DNA of 64,000 nucleotides. Origin: a virus. The notes beneath the pieces are model-generated. The model did no database searches, had not been told where the DNA came from, and saw only the letters and a list, made by a program, of their open reading frames with translations. Both the position numbers and the translations under genes were made by a program. How positions within the stretch are numbered: the stretch's first letter is position 1; each line of letters begins with the position of its first letter. Positions 50,701 through 59,115 of this stretch are shown here, piece after piece. The DNA is taken from the IMG/VR virus record IMGVR_UViG_3300023278_002223, positions 1 to 64,000 of that record; one strand, written 5' to 3'.

Positions 50701-51722
50701 TACGACCTCTCGCTGTCATCTTCGTCTACAAGGTGTTCGAGACCCAGATCGGCTAGGCTGTTAATCTCGTTGATTTCTCCGCCTTGCTCGATGTGTTTCT
50801 TTACTGAGGGGTGAATGGCCCTACACATCTCGACGTCGCACATGAATCGACAAATATGGTTAGGGCGCTCATGTCCGCTTGGCTTGTCCATGATTCTCTT
50901 TGGCATCTCGTCCTCTGTGATGTCGTCCCAAATCTTGGATAGCCTCTCCATAATCTGGGTCTCTGTAGAGGCTCCAAATGCTGGGGTTAGCTGCTTGATT
51001 CCCCCCTGAACGTACATAATGGTAACAAAGACGTTTTTGTACTGTGGATACATCCTGCGAGCAGCAAGGTAGTACAGCATCAGCTGTATGTCTTTTTGCG
51101 ACTCATTGAAGGACATCTTGTATCGGCCTGTTTTGTAATCAATGATCTCGACGGTGTCTTCGTCAAGCTCGATCACCAAGTCAATGATCCCGTTGATATT
51201 GTAGGTCTTGCCTTTGTACTCAATGTCCTGATTAAACTTGTCCTCAGTGGCCAGAAGCTTTTTGCTTGGCACAAAGATCCCGGCCTCGCTATTGTCGGCA
51301 AGAACCCTGGAGACCATTGCTTTGGCCTCTTCCCACGCATTCCATGGACACCCGTTAAAAGAGTTTACATCGCTGTTGACGATTTGGCAAGTCCCTTTTT
51401 TGAATGCTGGGCAGTTTTCACAATCCTTCTCTACCTTGCCCACATGACGACAGTCTCTCCAGGAGTCCAGGCCTCTGAAGCCAGTCTCTAGAAGCATGTC
51501 TTTCCAGTTCTTCTCTAGGTCTTCTAGAGAATTCCCTTCTTCATCCTTGCCGTCTAGGGCAGCCTGGGCCCATAGCTCGTAAATCCTGTGCAGAGCAGAA
51601 CCTAGCTCAGCAGCGAATCCGGCTTTTCCCCGTACGAAGAGCTGGTATTGCATAAAATATTTGAACGCGCACATCTCATACGTCTTTAGCTTGCTTGCAC
51701 TTACACGCTTAGGTTCCTGCAT
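50700..51722 (-). CDS. Cas4/AddB-like PD-(D/E)XK nuclease
   Basis: 340 aa. The nuclease core is NINGIIDLVIELDEDTVEIIDYKTG (PD...D--E-x-K pattern: Asp in IIDLVI, Glu in VEIIDYK and Lys). N-terminal KLKTYEMCAFKYFMQY contributes one Cys and the C-terminal CRFMCDVEMCRAIHP contributes three, the four-cysteine iron-sulphur arrangement of Cas4 and AddB. There is an extra internal cysteine group (CENCPAFKKGTC) that may hold zinc. A role in recombination or end processing with the neighbouring polymerase and RecA is inferred. Confidence 0.75.
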   Translation of the reverse strand: MQEPKRVSASKLKTYEMCAFKYFMQYQLFVRGKAGFAAELGSALHRIYELWAQAALDGKDEEGNSLEDLEKNWKDMLLETGFRGLDSWRDCRHVGKVEKDCENCPAFKKGTCQIVNSDVNSFNGCPWNAWEEAKAMVSRVLADNSEAGIFVPSKKLLATEDKFNQDIEYKGKTYNINGIIDLVIELDEDTVEIIDYKTGRYKMSFNESQKDIQLMLYYLAARRMYPQYKNVFVTIMYVQGGIKQLTPAFGASTETQIMERLSKIWDDITEDEMPKRIMDKPSGHERPNHICRFMCDVEMCRAIHPSVKKHIEQGGEINEINSLADLGLEHLVDEDDSERS

Positions 51723-51835
51723 TAGCTGTCTCCATAACCGTCAGACAGCATCCAGACCGCAAAGGCCCCGATGGTTGTCATAGACATGGTTAGTAGTAGT
51801 ATTTCGATTGTACTTATATCCACAGGTATTTCCAT
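51722..51835 (-). CDS. 37-aa membrane peptide
   Basis: Begins MEIPVDISTIEILLLTMSMT and ends FAVWMLSDGYGDS: one transmembrane helix. The ATG follows directly on the T-tract of a terminator and has no Shine-Dalgarno; the stop overlaps the next start (TAATG). Translation is uncertain. Confidence 0.4.
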   Translation of the reverse strand: MEIPVDISTIEILLLTMSMTTIGAFAVWMLSDGYGDS

Positions 51836-51868
51836 AAAAAAGAGAGAAAGACCAATCCGGCCTCTCTC
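51836..51868 (-). terminator. Leftward intrinsic terminator
   Basis: On the - strand GAGAGA (51868-51863), GGCC (51862-51859), loop, GGTC (51853-51850), TCTCTC (51847-51842), then TTTTTT (51841-51836). Lies after the ExbB/ExbD block. Confidence 0.8.
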
Positions 51869-51900
51869 CCTAATAGCATGTATATCAACGTATTTTATTA

Positions 51901-52422
51901 TTATTTAGGAGGAAGGGTTCCTGGAACCACAACTGAGCCCCTGCTCTGTATCTGATAGTTCCAACCACCACCGCCATCGCCGCCTCCACCTTCTCCGTCT
52001 CCGTCTCCGTCTCCGTCTCCCTCACCTCCCTCGCCCTCCCCTTGCCCACCAGTTGTCTCAAAGGTAGACGGCTCACCATCTCCCATAGACTCTCTTTCGC
52101 CCTCCAGGGCGTCCTCAGCTGCGTCTAGCCAGGGAAGCTGGACAATTCGAGTTGTGTCATCCTCTTTTAGGAACAGGGTTATACTTACGTCATGATCAAG
52201 ATCGAAGTATATGACAGTAATAGTGCTTGGGAGCTCATTCCACTCTAACTCTACTGGGTAACCAAGCAAGTCGTCATAGGAAATATAGCAGTTCGCTGCT
52301 GCTATTGCAATAACTGGAACAAATAGAACCAGTACTAGCTTCTCAGTGTTGAACGCCTGGATTAGACAGGCAAGAACAACCAGACCAAGAACCACTAGGG
52401 CCACTCCGAATGTTGAAAACAT
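51901..52422 (-). CDS. Two-helix membrane protein with Gly/Asp repeat tail
   Basis: 173 aa. Two transmembrane helices in the first 60 residues (FGVALVVLGLVVLACLIQAF and KLVLVLFVPVIAIAAANC), a soluble beta domain (VELEWNELPSTITVIYFDLDHDVSITLFLKEDD), then a low-complexity Glu/Gly/Asp section (GEGEGGEGDGDGDGDGEGG) coded partly by tandem 6-base units, and a Trp end. It follows the ExbB/ExbD-like pair by two bases. The soluble domain has the look of a small partner for a channel or envelope machine. No known family recognised. Confidence 0.5.
   Translation of the reverse strand: MFSTFGVALVVLGLVVLACLIQAFNTEKLVLVLFVPVIAIAAANCYISYDDLLGYPVELEWNELPSTITVIYFDLDHDVSITLFLKEDDTTRIVQLPWLDAAEDALEGERESMGDGEPSTFETTGGQGEGEGGEGDGDGDGDGEGGGGDGGGGWNYQIQSRGSVVVPGTLPPK
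51988..52020 (-). repeat. TCTCCG hexanucleotide tandem repeat
   Basis: On the + strand TCTCCG units in tandem (about five) in the Gly/Asp tail of the 51901 gene; a unit change alters the tail by two residues without frameshift. Confidence 0.7.
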
Positions 52423-52424
52423 GA

Positions 52425-53030
52425 CTACCTTCCTACCACATACTCGGTGCGAGACGTTGTTACATCTTCTATTCTAAACCTCTGCTCATCATTGACTACA
52501 ACGGTCTCCACAACTGTGAACTTAACAAAGTGCTTTTCAGAGCCCTGATCGGAGAACGTCTGCTTTCCAGCCCAGATGATTCTTCGGTGATCGATGTCTC
52601 TAATTACAACTTCCACCTCAAAAGGCTCTGCCTGAGCTCTCTTGGAGAAGTAGTGGCCGTTGACCACATACTCACCAGCAAGAACGCCTCGAACTGTTAC
52701 AATCTCTTCATTGTTGTCGATTGTGTGCCAGGTTCCATCCGGGTTCCTGTAGGTGCCGAAAGACACGATGTCAAGGTCCAGGAAGAGGGGATCCTCTTGC
52801 CTGTTGCCGTAGTACACCTTTCTCCCATCGGGAAGCTTAACCCACAGGTCAACATCGGTGTCCGTACTCCAATTCATGGAAATCAAGATCCTGTTTCTGT
52901 TATCGGTTGTGGCCTCGTCTTCAGTAGGGTCATTCACAAGGATGAAAGACAGGAAGAACAGGGCTACGAACGTCAACAGCAAGTTGAACAGCAGGTCGGT
53001 CATTGCGCTAGTGGTTGACTTGCTAGACAC
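52425..53030 (-). CDS. ExbD/TolR-like protein with periplasmic beta domain
   Basis: 201 aa from GTG 53030, chosen because GGAGAGG is 5 bases upstream; a TTG at 53054 is an alternative. One N-terminal helix preceded by Ser/Thr-rich residues (TTSAMTDLLFNLLLTFVALFFLSFILVND) as in ExbD/TolR. Then a beta-rich domain with DTDVDLWVKLPDGRKVYYGNR, resembling the D-D-DLHV-DP-G pattern of DUF2135/YfaP-type domains. Together with the ExbB-like gene it would form a proton-driven channel unit in the inner membrane. In ExbD a membrane Asp carries protons; here the expected acidic residue is not obvious inside the helix, so function is uncertain. Confidence 0.6.
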   Translation of the reverse strand: MSSKSTTSAMTDLLFNLLLTFVALFFLSFILVNDPTEDEATTDNRNRILISMNWSTDTDVDLWVKLPDGRKVYYGNRQEDPLFLDLDIVSFGTYRNPDGTWHTIDNNEEIVTVRGVLAGEYVVNGHYFSKRAQAEPFEVEVVIRDIDHRRIIWAGKQTFSDQGSEKHFVKFTVVETVVVNDEQRFRIEDVTTSRTEYVVGR

Positions 53031-53031
53031 C

Positions 53032-53481
53032 TTAGCCTCTCCACTTCTGCTCAATTAGGGCGACATGCGCCTGAAGGTTCAGAGAACAGATTAGGCCGAC
53101 TAGCGTTGTCACAAGAGCCGTTCCAATTCCACCAGACATTGATGTCAGTGCGGACTTAAGGCTCTCTGGGTCGCTTACGTCAAGACCAGAGAAAGTTCCC
53201 AACAGCATGAGGATAAGCCCAATAATGGTACCCATGAGCCCAAGAGAGGTGCATACCTCTGACGCCCACTTTGTTACCCCCAGGTTTGCCTCTTTACCCC
53301 ATGTCCTTAGGATGTACCCAAGGTGCAGGGTTGCGGCAAAGAGAATACCAAAGATGACCCAGGAGATACCTGTGCTGTCAGCTTGGCTAATAGATGAGCC
53401 CAGCCCTACAACCATAGAGTAGATAAATACAATCAGGGTCACTGAGGCCAGAGACCACCATCTTACCATTAGACTAGCCAT
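53032..53481 (-). CDS. MotA/TolQ/ExbB-like membrane channel protein
   Basis: 149 aa from ATG 53481 inside the end of the upstream gene. Four probable helices: LMVRWWSLASVTLIVFIYSMVV, SWVIFGILFAATLHLGYIL, EVCTSLGLMGTIIGLILMLL and TSMSGGIGTALVTTLVGLICSLNLQ. The last two carry the ExbB/TolQ signatures GL-GT--G and GI--AL-TTL-GL, where the Thr residues line the proton path. It is short for a TolQ (about 230 aa), lacking most of the cytoplasmic part. Paired with the next gene like exbB-exbD. Confidence 0.65.
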   Translation of the reverse strand: MASLMVRWWSLASVTLIVFIYSMVVGLGSSISQADSTGISWVIFGILFAATLHLGYILRTWGKEANLGVTKWASEVCTSLGLMGTIIGLILMLLGTFSGLDVSDPESLKSALTSMSGGIGTALVTTLVGLICSLNLQAHVALIEQKWRG

Positions 53482-53785
53482 TGTTGAACTGTGTTCCCTC
53501 GGTAAGAGCTGCAATCTCTTCTGCCAACTTTTGTGCAGCGATATCTTCTTCGGTAACCTGTGATGCAACGTATGTGAATGATAGGAGTTTTCCTACCCCT
53601 TTGAACTTAGAGCAGTCGATATCGGTTCCTTCGATCTTCACGCTGAAGTGCTGCTGCTTCTTGTCAAAGGATGCGCGAGTTAGCTCTACGCTGTCAACCA
53701 CAATTCCCTTGGAGATGAAACGGTCCTTGCACTGCTGCTCACTTCCGATACAGCTATAAATTGAGTATCCAGTTACCTTAGTCAT
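53474..53785 (-). CDS. Hypothetical protein upstream of ExbB-like gene
   Basis: 103 aa, overlapping the neighbouring genes at both ends. Beta-rich, with SIYSCIGSEQQCKDRF near the start (two Cys) and a helical end (EEDIAAQKLAEEIAALTEG). No signal peptide. Family unknown; conserved order might show whether it belongs to the ExbB/ExbD system. Confidence 0.45.
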   Translation of the reverse strand: MTKVTGYSIYSCIGSEQQCKDRFISKGIVVDSVELTRASFDKKQQHFSVKIEGTDIDCSKFKGVGKLLSFTYVASQVTEEDIAAQKLAEEIAALTEGTQFNNG

Positions 53786-54116
53786 TGTCTCTATCTTCCT
53801 TTGTCTTGAACTCGAACCCCTCTGGGATCAAGCCATTGCTTTTTAGGTGGTTCCATAGGACTGTATCTGTCCCTCTTGCTGAAACCCACGATACTGACGA
53901 CATGCACATTGAGATCCAGTCTTCTTCGACTACGGTCTCATTTAGATCCACAACCTCTCTCAAGAACATAACCCTCTGGCCCCCGTCGTGAGAGTGGCCA
54001 AGGACGACGCCTTCTGCGTCCTCAATCTCCGCCTCTGTAACACAGACTAGTTCCCCAGCCTCCCAGAGATCTTTTCCTCTGCCGTCCAAAGTGTCTATTA
54101 GATCCTTAAACTTCAT
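53778..54116 (-). CDS. Hypothetical protein
   Basis: 112 aa, overlapping both neighbours (ATGA-type). Acidic overall, with VLGHSHDGGQRVMFLREVVDLNET and EEDWISMCMSSVSWV. Small alpha/beta protein without recognised motif. No membrane segment. Its place between dNMP kinase and the membrane block gives no functional hint. Confidence 0.45.
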   Translation of the reverse strand: MKFKDLIDTLDGRGKDLWEAGELVCVTEAEIEDAEGVVLGHSHDGGQRVMFLREVVDLNETVVEEDWISMCMSSVSWVSARGTDTVLWNHLKSNGLIPEGFEFKTKEDRDND

Positions 54117-54775
54117 AGAGTTCCTCCTACTTCAAGGTCAAAGACGCCATTTTGCTGCAAGACCCTAAAGACATTCTCTTTAAGATTGTCTAGACCCTCG
54201 ATAGAAGGGCCCTCAAGAATCTCGTCAAACAGCGTCTCGTCGATTTCATCGACACAAGCTTCAGAGTCATGATTGTCTGAATACTGCTGTCTTTCAATCT
54301 TTACTACATACCCCCCAAGACTCTTAACGGCCTCAACCTCATTCTGGAAGCGAATGTCGGTCACAAAGACTACGTCCGGGGTGCTGCTTGTATCTGTGTC
54401 GTATGTCTCTCTGCCCATTCTTAGTTTGAAAACATTAACCCAGAAGTTCAAAGACATCTTCCTAAACACATCTGTGCCAATGACTTGCAGAAGGTCTCTG
54501 ACGCTTGCTTCATCCTCTGTGGACTTTCCTGACTTGCTGCAGATCTCCTCGTTGAAGAAGTGGCCCCAGTCTCCCATGATGGCATCTTTGTCATCATTAG
54601 ACCCAAATGGCAGTTCGGAAGGAACGCCCAGGTAGTCTACTACAAACCTCTTGAGTGGGTAGGCGAAAGAGGTGTTAGCGGCTGTCTTGCCGGACAGCTC
54701 GACCATCTCAGTGCCAAATTTGGCGAATGAATCTTTGCCAACCTGTTTTCTTCCACAAAGTCCAATTATTAGCAT
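54113..54775 (-). CDS. Deoxynucleoside monophosphate kinase
   Basis: 220 aa. P-loop near the N-terminus, LCGRKQVGKDSFAKF (GxxxxGK-D/S type of T4 gp1-like kinases), then LKRFVVDYLGVP and a FVTDIRFQNEVEAVKSLGGYVVKIER strand with the DxR motif that contacts the dNMP. It would phosphorylate dNMPs to feed the phage polymerase. Fits the adjoining replication genes. Confidence 0.85.
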   Translation of the reverse strand: MLIIGLCGRKQVGKDSFAKFGTEMVELSGKTAANTSFAYPLKRFVVDYLGVPSELPFGSNDDKDAIMGDWGHFFNEEICSKSGKSTEDEASVRDLLQVIGTDVFRKMSLNFWVNVFKLRMGRETYDTDTSSTPDVVFVTDIRFQNEVEAVKSLGGYVVKIERQQYSDNHDSEACVDEIDETLFDEILEGPSIEGLDNLKENVFRVLQQNGVFDLEVGGTL

Positions 54776-54784
54776 TTTATTCCT

Positions 54785-55768
54785 TTATCTTCTGCCTCTA
54801 AGAAGCTTCTTTAGGTCAACTTCGGACATGTCTCCTGCATCAGACCCCTCTTCTGGTGGATAAACAACCTCCACGTCGATTAGGGCTCTTTCTAACTTGT
54901 TGACGTTCCCGGCTTCAGCATTGCGTCCACCTGAGTCATTGTCCAGTAACGTAATAGCCTTGTTGACGCCCATATTTTTAAGAATTTCTACCTGTCCATT
55001 GGTTAGAGAGGATCCCATTATTGCCATTGAGTTCCAAAACCCTGTCTGGCAAAGCTTTACGACATCCCATGGGCCCTCAACAAGCACAACTGTTGACATA
55101 TCCCATCGGTCCATGGCCTCCTTGCACTTGTCAATGTTGAATAGGTTGATGGACTTCTTGAACCTTGAGTGCCTCCACTTTGGGCCATCGTCGACCAGAG
55201 CTCTTCCGCTAAAGCCAACTACGTTGCCCTCTATGTTCTTTACTGGAAACACTAGCCTGCCATCCATTACCCCATAGTTTGAGATACCAACCCCCATCCT
55301 GGCAAGCACTCCAGCGTTAAACCCTCTCCCTGTGGCATATGAGTAGTCTTTCCTTAGTCGGTCAAGGATGCTCTCATGATATGTCTCCTGCTCAAGATGA
55401 AGCTTTGTGTGGTCCACAACCTCCCTCTTCGGCTTCTTGGTCGCCTTGATGACCTCGATACCCTTTAGGTCCACCTCGATGTACTTTCTGCCCAACTTGA
55501 TGGCCTCGATTCGGCTTACGTCCTTCATGGTGGCTATAAGGCCAATCATGTCAGACCCCAGCTTCTCATGGCAATTTGCTGTCCAGCAAAACCAAGCGTT
55601 TGGCTCTTCGTAATACGTGAACCCCGTTGGGTTGTCTCCCCCATGACAGCAGGTGGGGCCCCTAAGGCCCTCCACTGTCTCTACGTACTCTGAAGAGTCG
55701 ACCTCAAGAATCTCCAAGAGATCAGAGAAGTTGTTCCCGAGAGTAAGGTTAATTGTATCAACGTTCAT
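54785..55768 (-). CDS. DnaG-type DNA primase
   Basis: 327 aa, start TGATG overlap with the helicase. Zinc-binding N-terminus with Cys40, Cys41/His42 and Cys61, Cys66/His67 (CCHGGDNPTGF...WFCWTANCHEK); RNA-polymerase-like core with RLVFPVKNIEGNVVGFSGRAL; TOPRIM with VVLVEGPWDVVKL (Glu) and AITLLDNDSGG (DxD). Short compared with bacterial DnaG, as many phage primases are. It makes primers at the fork with the adjacent helicase. Confidence 0.9.
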   Translation of the reverse strand: MNVDTINLTLGNNFSDLLEILEVDSSEYVETVEGLRGPTCCHGGDNPTGFTYYEEPNAWFCWTANCHEKLGSDMIGLIATMKDVSRIEAIKLGRKYIEVDLKGIEVIKATKKPKREVVDHTKLHLEQETYHESILDRLRKDYSYATGRGFNAGVLARMGVGISNYGVMDGRLVFPVKNIEGNVVGFSGRALVDDGPKWRHSRFKKSINLFNIDKCKEAMDRWDMSTVVLVEGPWDVVKLCQTGFWNSMAIMGSSLTNGQVEILKNMGVNKAITLLDNDSGGRNAEAGNVNKLERALIDVEVVYPPEEGSDAGDMSEVDLKKLLRGRR

Positions 55769-57249
55769 CAGTTCGCTGTTCCATGTCCTGCTTCGTCCCA
55801 GGGCATCTCTAGGTTTTTCTCAATTAGCCTACATGTGACTTGTTCTTTTTTGACCCTTGGGTCTTTGGCATCGACATAGATGCCAATATATCTACCCTGG
55901 GTTCCTGGTCCGTGTCTACACTCGGCTACGATTAGCTTCATGTTCGTCATACTGTCGTTTGTCTCCGGGTTGACGGCAACATTGTTTAGGCTTGCCTGAA
56001 TCTCTGCATCAGTCTTCTTTGCTAGAATGCTGAAGTTGTCGCAAAGCCAGATGATTCTGTCTGAACCTGAGATGGTTGTTGCATCCTCAGCTTCAACACC
56101 AGACCTGTTCTGCTGGGCTAGTGCCAACATTGGTGAATCATAGTCGCGCATAAGGTCGTGTAGAGAAGACATCATGTAGCCAAGGGCCTCATATTCCTTC
56201 TCTCCTCTTTTGTCGCTTGCGTTCATAAGCTTTAGGTAGTCTAGGACGACTACTGCTTGGTTCCACTTGCCTTCAGCATTCTTTCCAACTCGACGGGCGA
56301 ACCACCTTCTGATGACTGAAACCTGCTGCTCGATACCCCAGCCAGCAATCTGCACGTAGTCAAGTGGCATCTTCTCTACTAGGGGCATAATGTTCTTGAT
56401 CTTCTCGGCATTCTCAGGCTCAGTAACGAAGCTCCCTGATTCAATAGAGTTAAGGGGGACGTCCGCCATCATTGCTGTCATTCTTGACATCTGAAGGTCA
56501 GTCGATAGCTCTGTATCCAAGTAGAGGACCGGGATGCCCTGTAGGGCGACGTTCTTTGCAATGGTTAGGGCAAGGAAAGACTTGTGCCTCTTTGGGCGGG
56601 CCGCAATCACGTTGATGGTACCTTTTCTTAGTCCTCCGCCAATTGCGTCGTCGAATAGCTCGAACCCCGTTGCGATTCCCTTTTCGATCTTTGAGTCTAG
56701 AGCGTTCTTTGCGAGGTCGTTGAGCCAGGATGCGTACTCTTCACCAAGGTCAACAATGTCTTCCGACTTGAAGAGGGTGCTTGTGAACTCGTATGTCCCT
56801 CTCTCGATATTCTCGATCATCTTGTGGGCGCTTTTGCTGTCGCTAATTTCACCCTTCATGTCCTCTAGGTGCCCAAGGATCTTTCCCCTGTAAGACTCAG
56901 TAACTACAGACTTTACGTGCTGCTTTATTGCTGACTTAGTTGGGACTGGGGCGCTATAGATCTGCTCGATTGCATCTCTGTAGGTGTCTGCATATCTATC
57001 GTAGTCAACGGGCCAGTTGCTTGCGACCCTCTCTTCCAGTAGAACTCTGTCTACAATGGATCCGTCTGTAGCCTGAGCAGACTCAGTACAAAGCTCTTTT
57101 GTCGCCTTGTACAGGTTTGTTGACACGCTTGAGCTGAAGTCTCCTCCGTCGATGGAGTGTCCGTCAATCTCGAAGATATTGTCAGAACTCCTGGTCACAT
57201 AGGACAGGATAGCAAGCTCTGATTTTTTGTAAAGCCTATTCTTAGCCAT
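55768..57249 (-). CDS. DnaB-type replicative helicase
   Basis: 493 aa. N-terminal helical domain, then RecA-fold with TGFELFDDAIGGGLRKGTINVIAARPKRHKSFLAL. The Walker A loop reads AARPKRHKS (216-224), where the usual second Gly is His; otherwise Lys and Ser are kept. Further motifs: VLYLDTELS (Walker-B-side), VVVLDYLKLMNA (Walker B Asp) and MLALAQQNRSGVEAEDATTISGSDRI. Hexameric 5'-3' unwinding with the adjacent primase is expected. The atypical P-loop occurs in some phage DnaB variants, from memory. Confidence 0.88.
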   Translation of the reverse strand: MAKNRLYKKSELAILSYVTRSSDNIFEIDGHSIDGGDFSSSVSTNLYKATKELCTESAQATDGSIVDRVLLEERVASNWPVDYDRYADTYRDAIEQIYSAPVPTKSAIKQHVKSVVTESYRGKILGHLEDMKGEISDSKSAHKMIENIERGTYEFTSTLFKSEDIVDLGEEYASWLNDLAKNALDSKIEKGIATGFELFDDAIGGGLRKGTINVIAARPKRHKSFLALTIAKNVALQGIPVLYLDTELSTDLQMSRMTAMMADVPLNSIESGSFVTEPENAEKIKNIMPLVEKMPLDYVQIAGWGIEQQVSVIRRWFARRVGKNAEGKWNQAVVVLDYLKLMNASDKRGEKEYEALGYMMSSLHDLMRDYDSPMLALAQQNRSGVEAEDATTISGSDRIIWLCDNFSILAKKTDAEIQASLNNVAVNPETNDSMTNMKLIVAECRHGPGTQGRYIGIYVDAKDPRVKKEQVTCRLIEKNLEMPWDEAGHGTAN

Positions 57250-57697
57250 TGCGTCTTCTCATTCTGTTCTCTAGGGATCTTAGTGTCGAGTCGATTCCCT
57301 CTGGCAGCTCTGAGATCTTGTCGAGCTGCATCTTTGCCATGTTTAGTTTTGAATTAATGGAAATCATGTCTGGGTCTACTGACAGAATCAACTCTCTCTT
57401 CATTGGAAATGGTAGAAACTTGTCCACCCCACCCAGCCCCCTGGCTACATAGGAGTCGACTAGTCCGTCTAGCCCTCTGACAAACGCCCTGAGAGAAGAC
57501 CTCTTGCTCTTCAGCAGAGTGTTGAAGGAGTGAGCCTTAAACACAAACTCTTCTATCTCCTCAGAGGACTTACCTACGAGACCCCTCTTCTGGAACTCTA
57601 TGATATCTTCGATTGTAAGAGATGGGTTGTCCTCAACGTAAGACAGTCCGAACTGCTCACAGAAGGCTTTCATCTCAAAGATAAGGCTATCTATCAT
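57242..57697 (-). CDS. Hypothetical protein upstream of helicase
   Basis: 151 aa, overlapping helicase start by 8 bases. Almost entirely helical (IDSLIFEMKAFCEQFGLSYV, SNSKLNMAKMQLDKISELPEGI). A small helical protein beside the helicase could be a loader or partner, but no ATP-binding motif is present. Family unknown. Confidence 0.45.
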   Translation of the reverse strand: MIDSLIFEMKAFCEQFGLSYVEDNPSLTIEDIIEFQKRGLVGKSSEEIEEFVFKAHSFNTLLKSKRSSLRAFVRGLDGLVDSYVARGLGGVDKFLPFPMKRELILSVDPDMISINSKLNMAKMQLDKISELPEGIDSTLRSLENRMRRRNG

Positions 57698-58097
57698 TTA
57701 TTGTCTCCGCAAGGTTGTCTATGTCGTCCTCTGATTCAACTCGAATCAGTGTGATCGAATTAGCTAGACACCATTTGTCTTTGTTTAGGTCGTTAATCTT
57801 GGCTCTGGCGAAGTTAGCCCTAGTTCCATGGAAGAAGGGTGTAAACTTCTTGTGTTGCCTTCCGTCTGCCTCAAAAGCAATCCTAAGCCCAGCCCCCATT
57901 ATTAGGAAGTCTAGATGCAGAACTGGCCTAAGGCCGACGCATGGGAACTCTTCAAGGACAGTGTATCCTGGGAAAAGTTCAGAGACCTTAAGATACAAGG
58001 AGTGGGCCAGCTTCGACCTAGAAGACTCGTCTCTTGTGTGGCTTCTATAGTCAATGTGCTTGGCGTGCTCTCTGCCATTTAGGTCTACGAATTTCAT
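57687..58097 (-). CDS. Vsr/DUF559-like endonuclease
   Basis: 136 aa. A PD-(D/E)XK core: Asp63 in LHLDFLIM, Glu76-x-Asp78 in LRIAFEADGRQHKKF, with His82 and Lys83 after. The layout (LDF--------L--AFEADG--H) is the Vsr/DUF559 style of very short-patch or restriction-like nucleases. It lies between RecA and the helicase genes; recombination or repair nicking is possible, as is a homing or self-resolution role. Confidence 0.65.
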   Translation of the reverse strand: MKFVDLNGREHAKHIDYRSHTRDESSRSKLAHSLYLKVSELFPGYTVLEEFPCVGLRPVLHLDFLIMGAGLRIAFEADGRQHKKFTPFFHGTRANFARAKINDLNKDKWCLANSITLIRVESEDDIDNLAETINDR

Positions 58098-58098
58098 A

Positions 58099-59115
58099 TT
58101 AGGTCAACAATTCTGTAATCTGAGAGGCTAGGTCGTCACGAATGTCGGCGTTCTCGTCCAGGTAATTAATGGCGTTAAGAACCCCTTGGAACTTGTTCTC
58201 ACCAATTGTGATCCAGGCTCCCTTCTTGTCAACCAATCCGAACTGCAGGGCCATGTCGAAGATATCGTAAGACTTTGAGAATCCCTTTCCATAGATTAGG
58301 GTGCTCGAGGCCTTCTTTCCCTTTCCCTGGAATCTGTTCTTCATAGTCTCAGCTTCAACAGTGTGTCCGATGACATCTTCTCCTGCTGAAATCTTGCCCT
58401 TGACCTTGAACCTTACGATTAGGTCACAGTTGTGCTTAATTGCATTTCCTCCAGGAAGAACGTCCTGGAATGAATACATGCTCAAGTTCTCCCTCTTTTG
58501 GTTAACAAGGAGCAGAACGCTCTGGTTGTCAAAACACAGGTTCTTTGCGTCTACTACGAACGGAGTAAACATCTTAGCCAATGGAGCCATGTGGCTCTTG
58601 CCTGCATCTGCTTCAAGGACGGCCTTAGGCATGCATGCTGGGATTGAATCCAGTACGACGAATGCCTTTGGGACAGTTCTTAGAACGTGCTTAATGGCAT
58701 TGAGGCAGGCCTCTCCGTCTGGAGCTGTCACCCAGTTGATCTTGGTTGCATCAAGCTCTGGAAAACAATTGATTAGACTCTGGTTTACTGCTCTCTCCTG
58801 GTTGAAGTAAAAGCAGTCCAAGCCCTGCTTCTGAGCAGAGATTAGAGCCTGAAGGGCCACAGTTGTCTTACCGGAGTTTTCTCCTCCGTAGTACATAACT
58901 AGCCCAGCAGGAATTCCCGGCTCATCTCCCAGGATATAGTTAACAGAGAACATGCCACTGTCTACATAGTAAGGAGACTTAAAGTTACTAATGTCATTGG
59001 TGAGGTTTACCCCCATGCCATCCAGAGCCTTGGCCACATCTAAGATGCCACCAACTGCTGACTCTTTCTTCTTTGCTGGCCTACCACGCTTCTTCTTAGG
59101 TGCTGCCATCGTCAT
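58099..59115 (-). CDS. recA: RecA recombinase
   Basis: 338 aa from ATG 59115 (AGAAGGG 4 bases ahead); ATG 59106 is nearly as likely. Walker A GGENSGKT (about 77-84), the second-motif acidic residue in FNQERAVNQ, LLLVNQKRENLSMYSFQDVLPGGNAIKHNCDLIVR (the DNA-binding loop region and GGNA turn). N-terminus is Lys/Arg-rich (AAPKKKRGRPAKKKE), which might bind DNA. Somewhat divergent from bacterial RecA and a little shorter, as expected for a phage recombinase that pairs homologous ends and helps replication. Confidence 0.88.
   Translation of the reverse strand: MTMAAPKKKRGRPAKKKESAVGGILDVAKALDGMGVNLTNDISNFKSPYYVDSGMFSVNYILGDEPGIPAGLVMYYGGENSGKTTVALQALISAQKQGLDCFYFNQERAVNQSLINCFPELDATKINWVTAPDGEACLNAIKHVLRTVPKAFVVLDSIPACMPKAVLEADAGKSHMAPLAKMFTPFVVDAKNLCFDNQSVLLLVNQKRENLSMYSFQDVLPGGNAIKHNCDLIVRFKVKGKISAGEDVIGHTVEAETMKNRFQGKGKKASSTLIYGKGFSKSYDIFDMALQFGLVDKKGAWITIGENKFQGVLNAINYLDENADIRDDLASQITELLT

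Noticed and set aside
51901-53481. Zorya-type defence system (ZorA/ZorB)
   Set aside because: The ExbB-like protein lacks the long coiled-coil tail of ZorA and the partner lacks an OmpA-type peptidoglycan-binding domain; no ZorC/D/E genes nearby.
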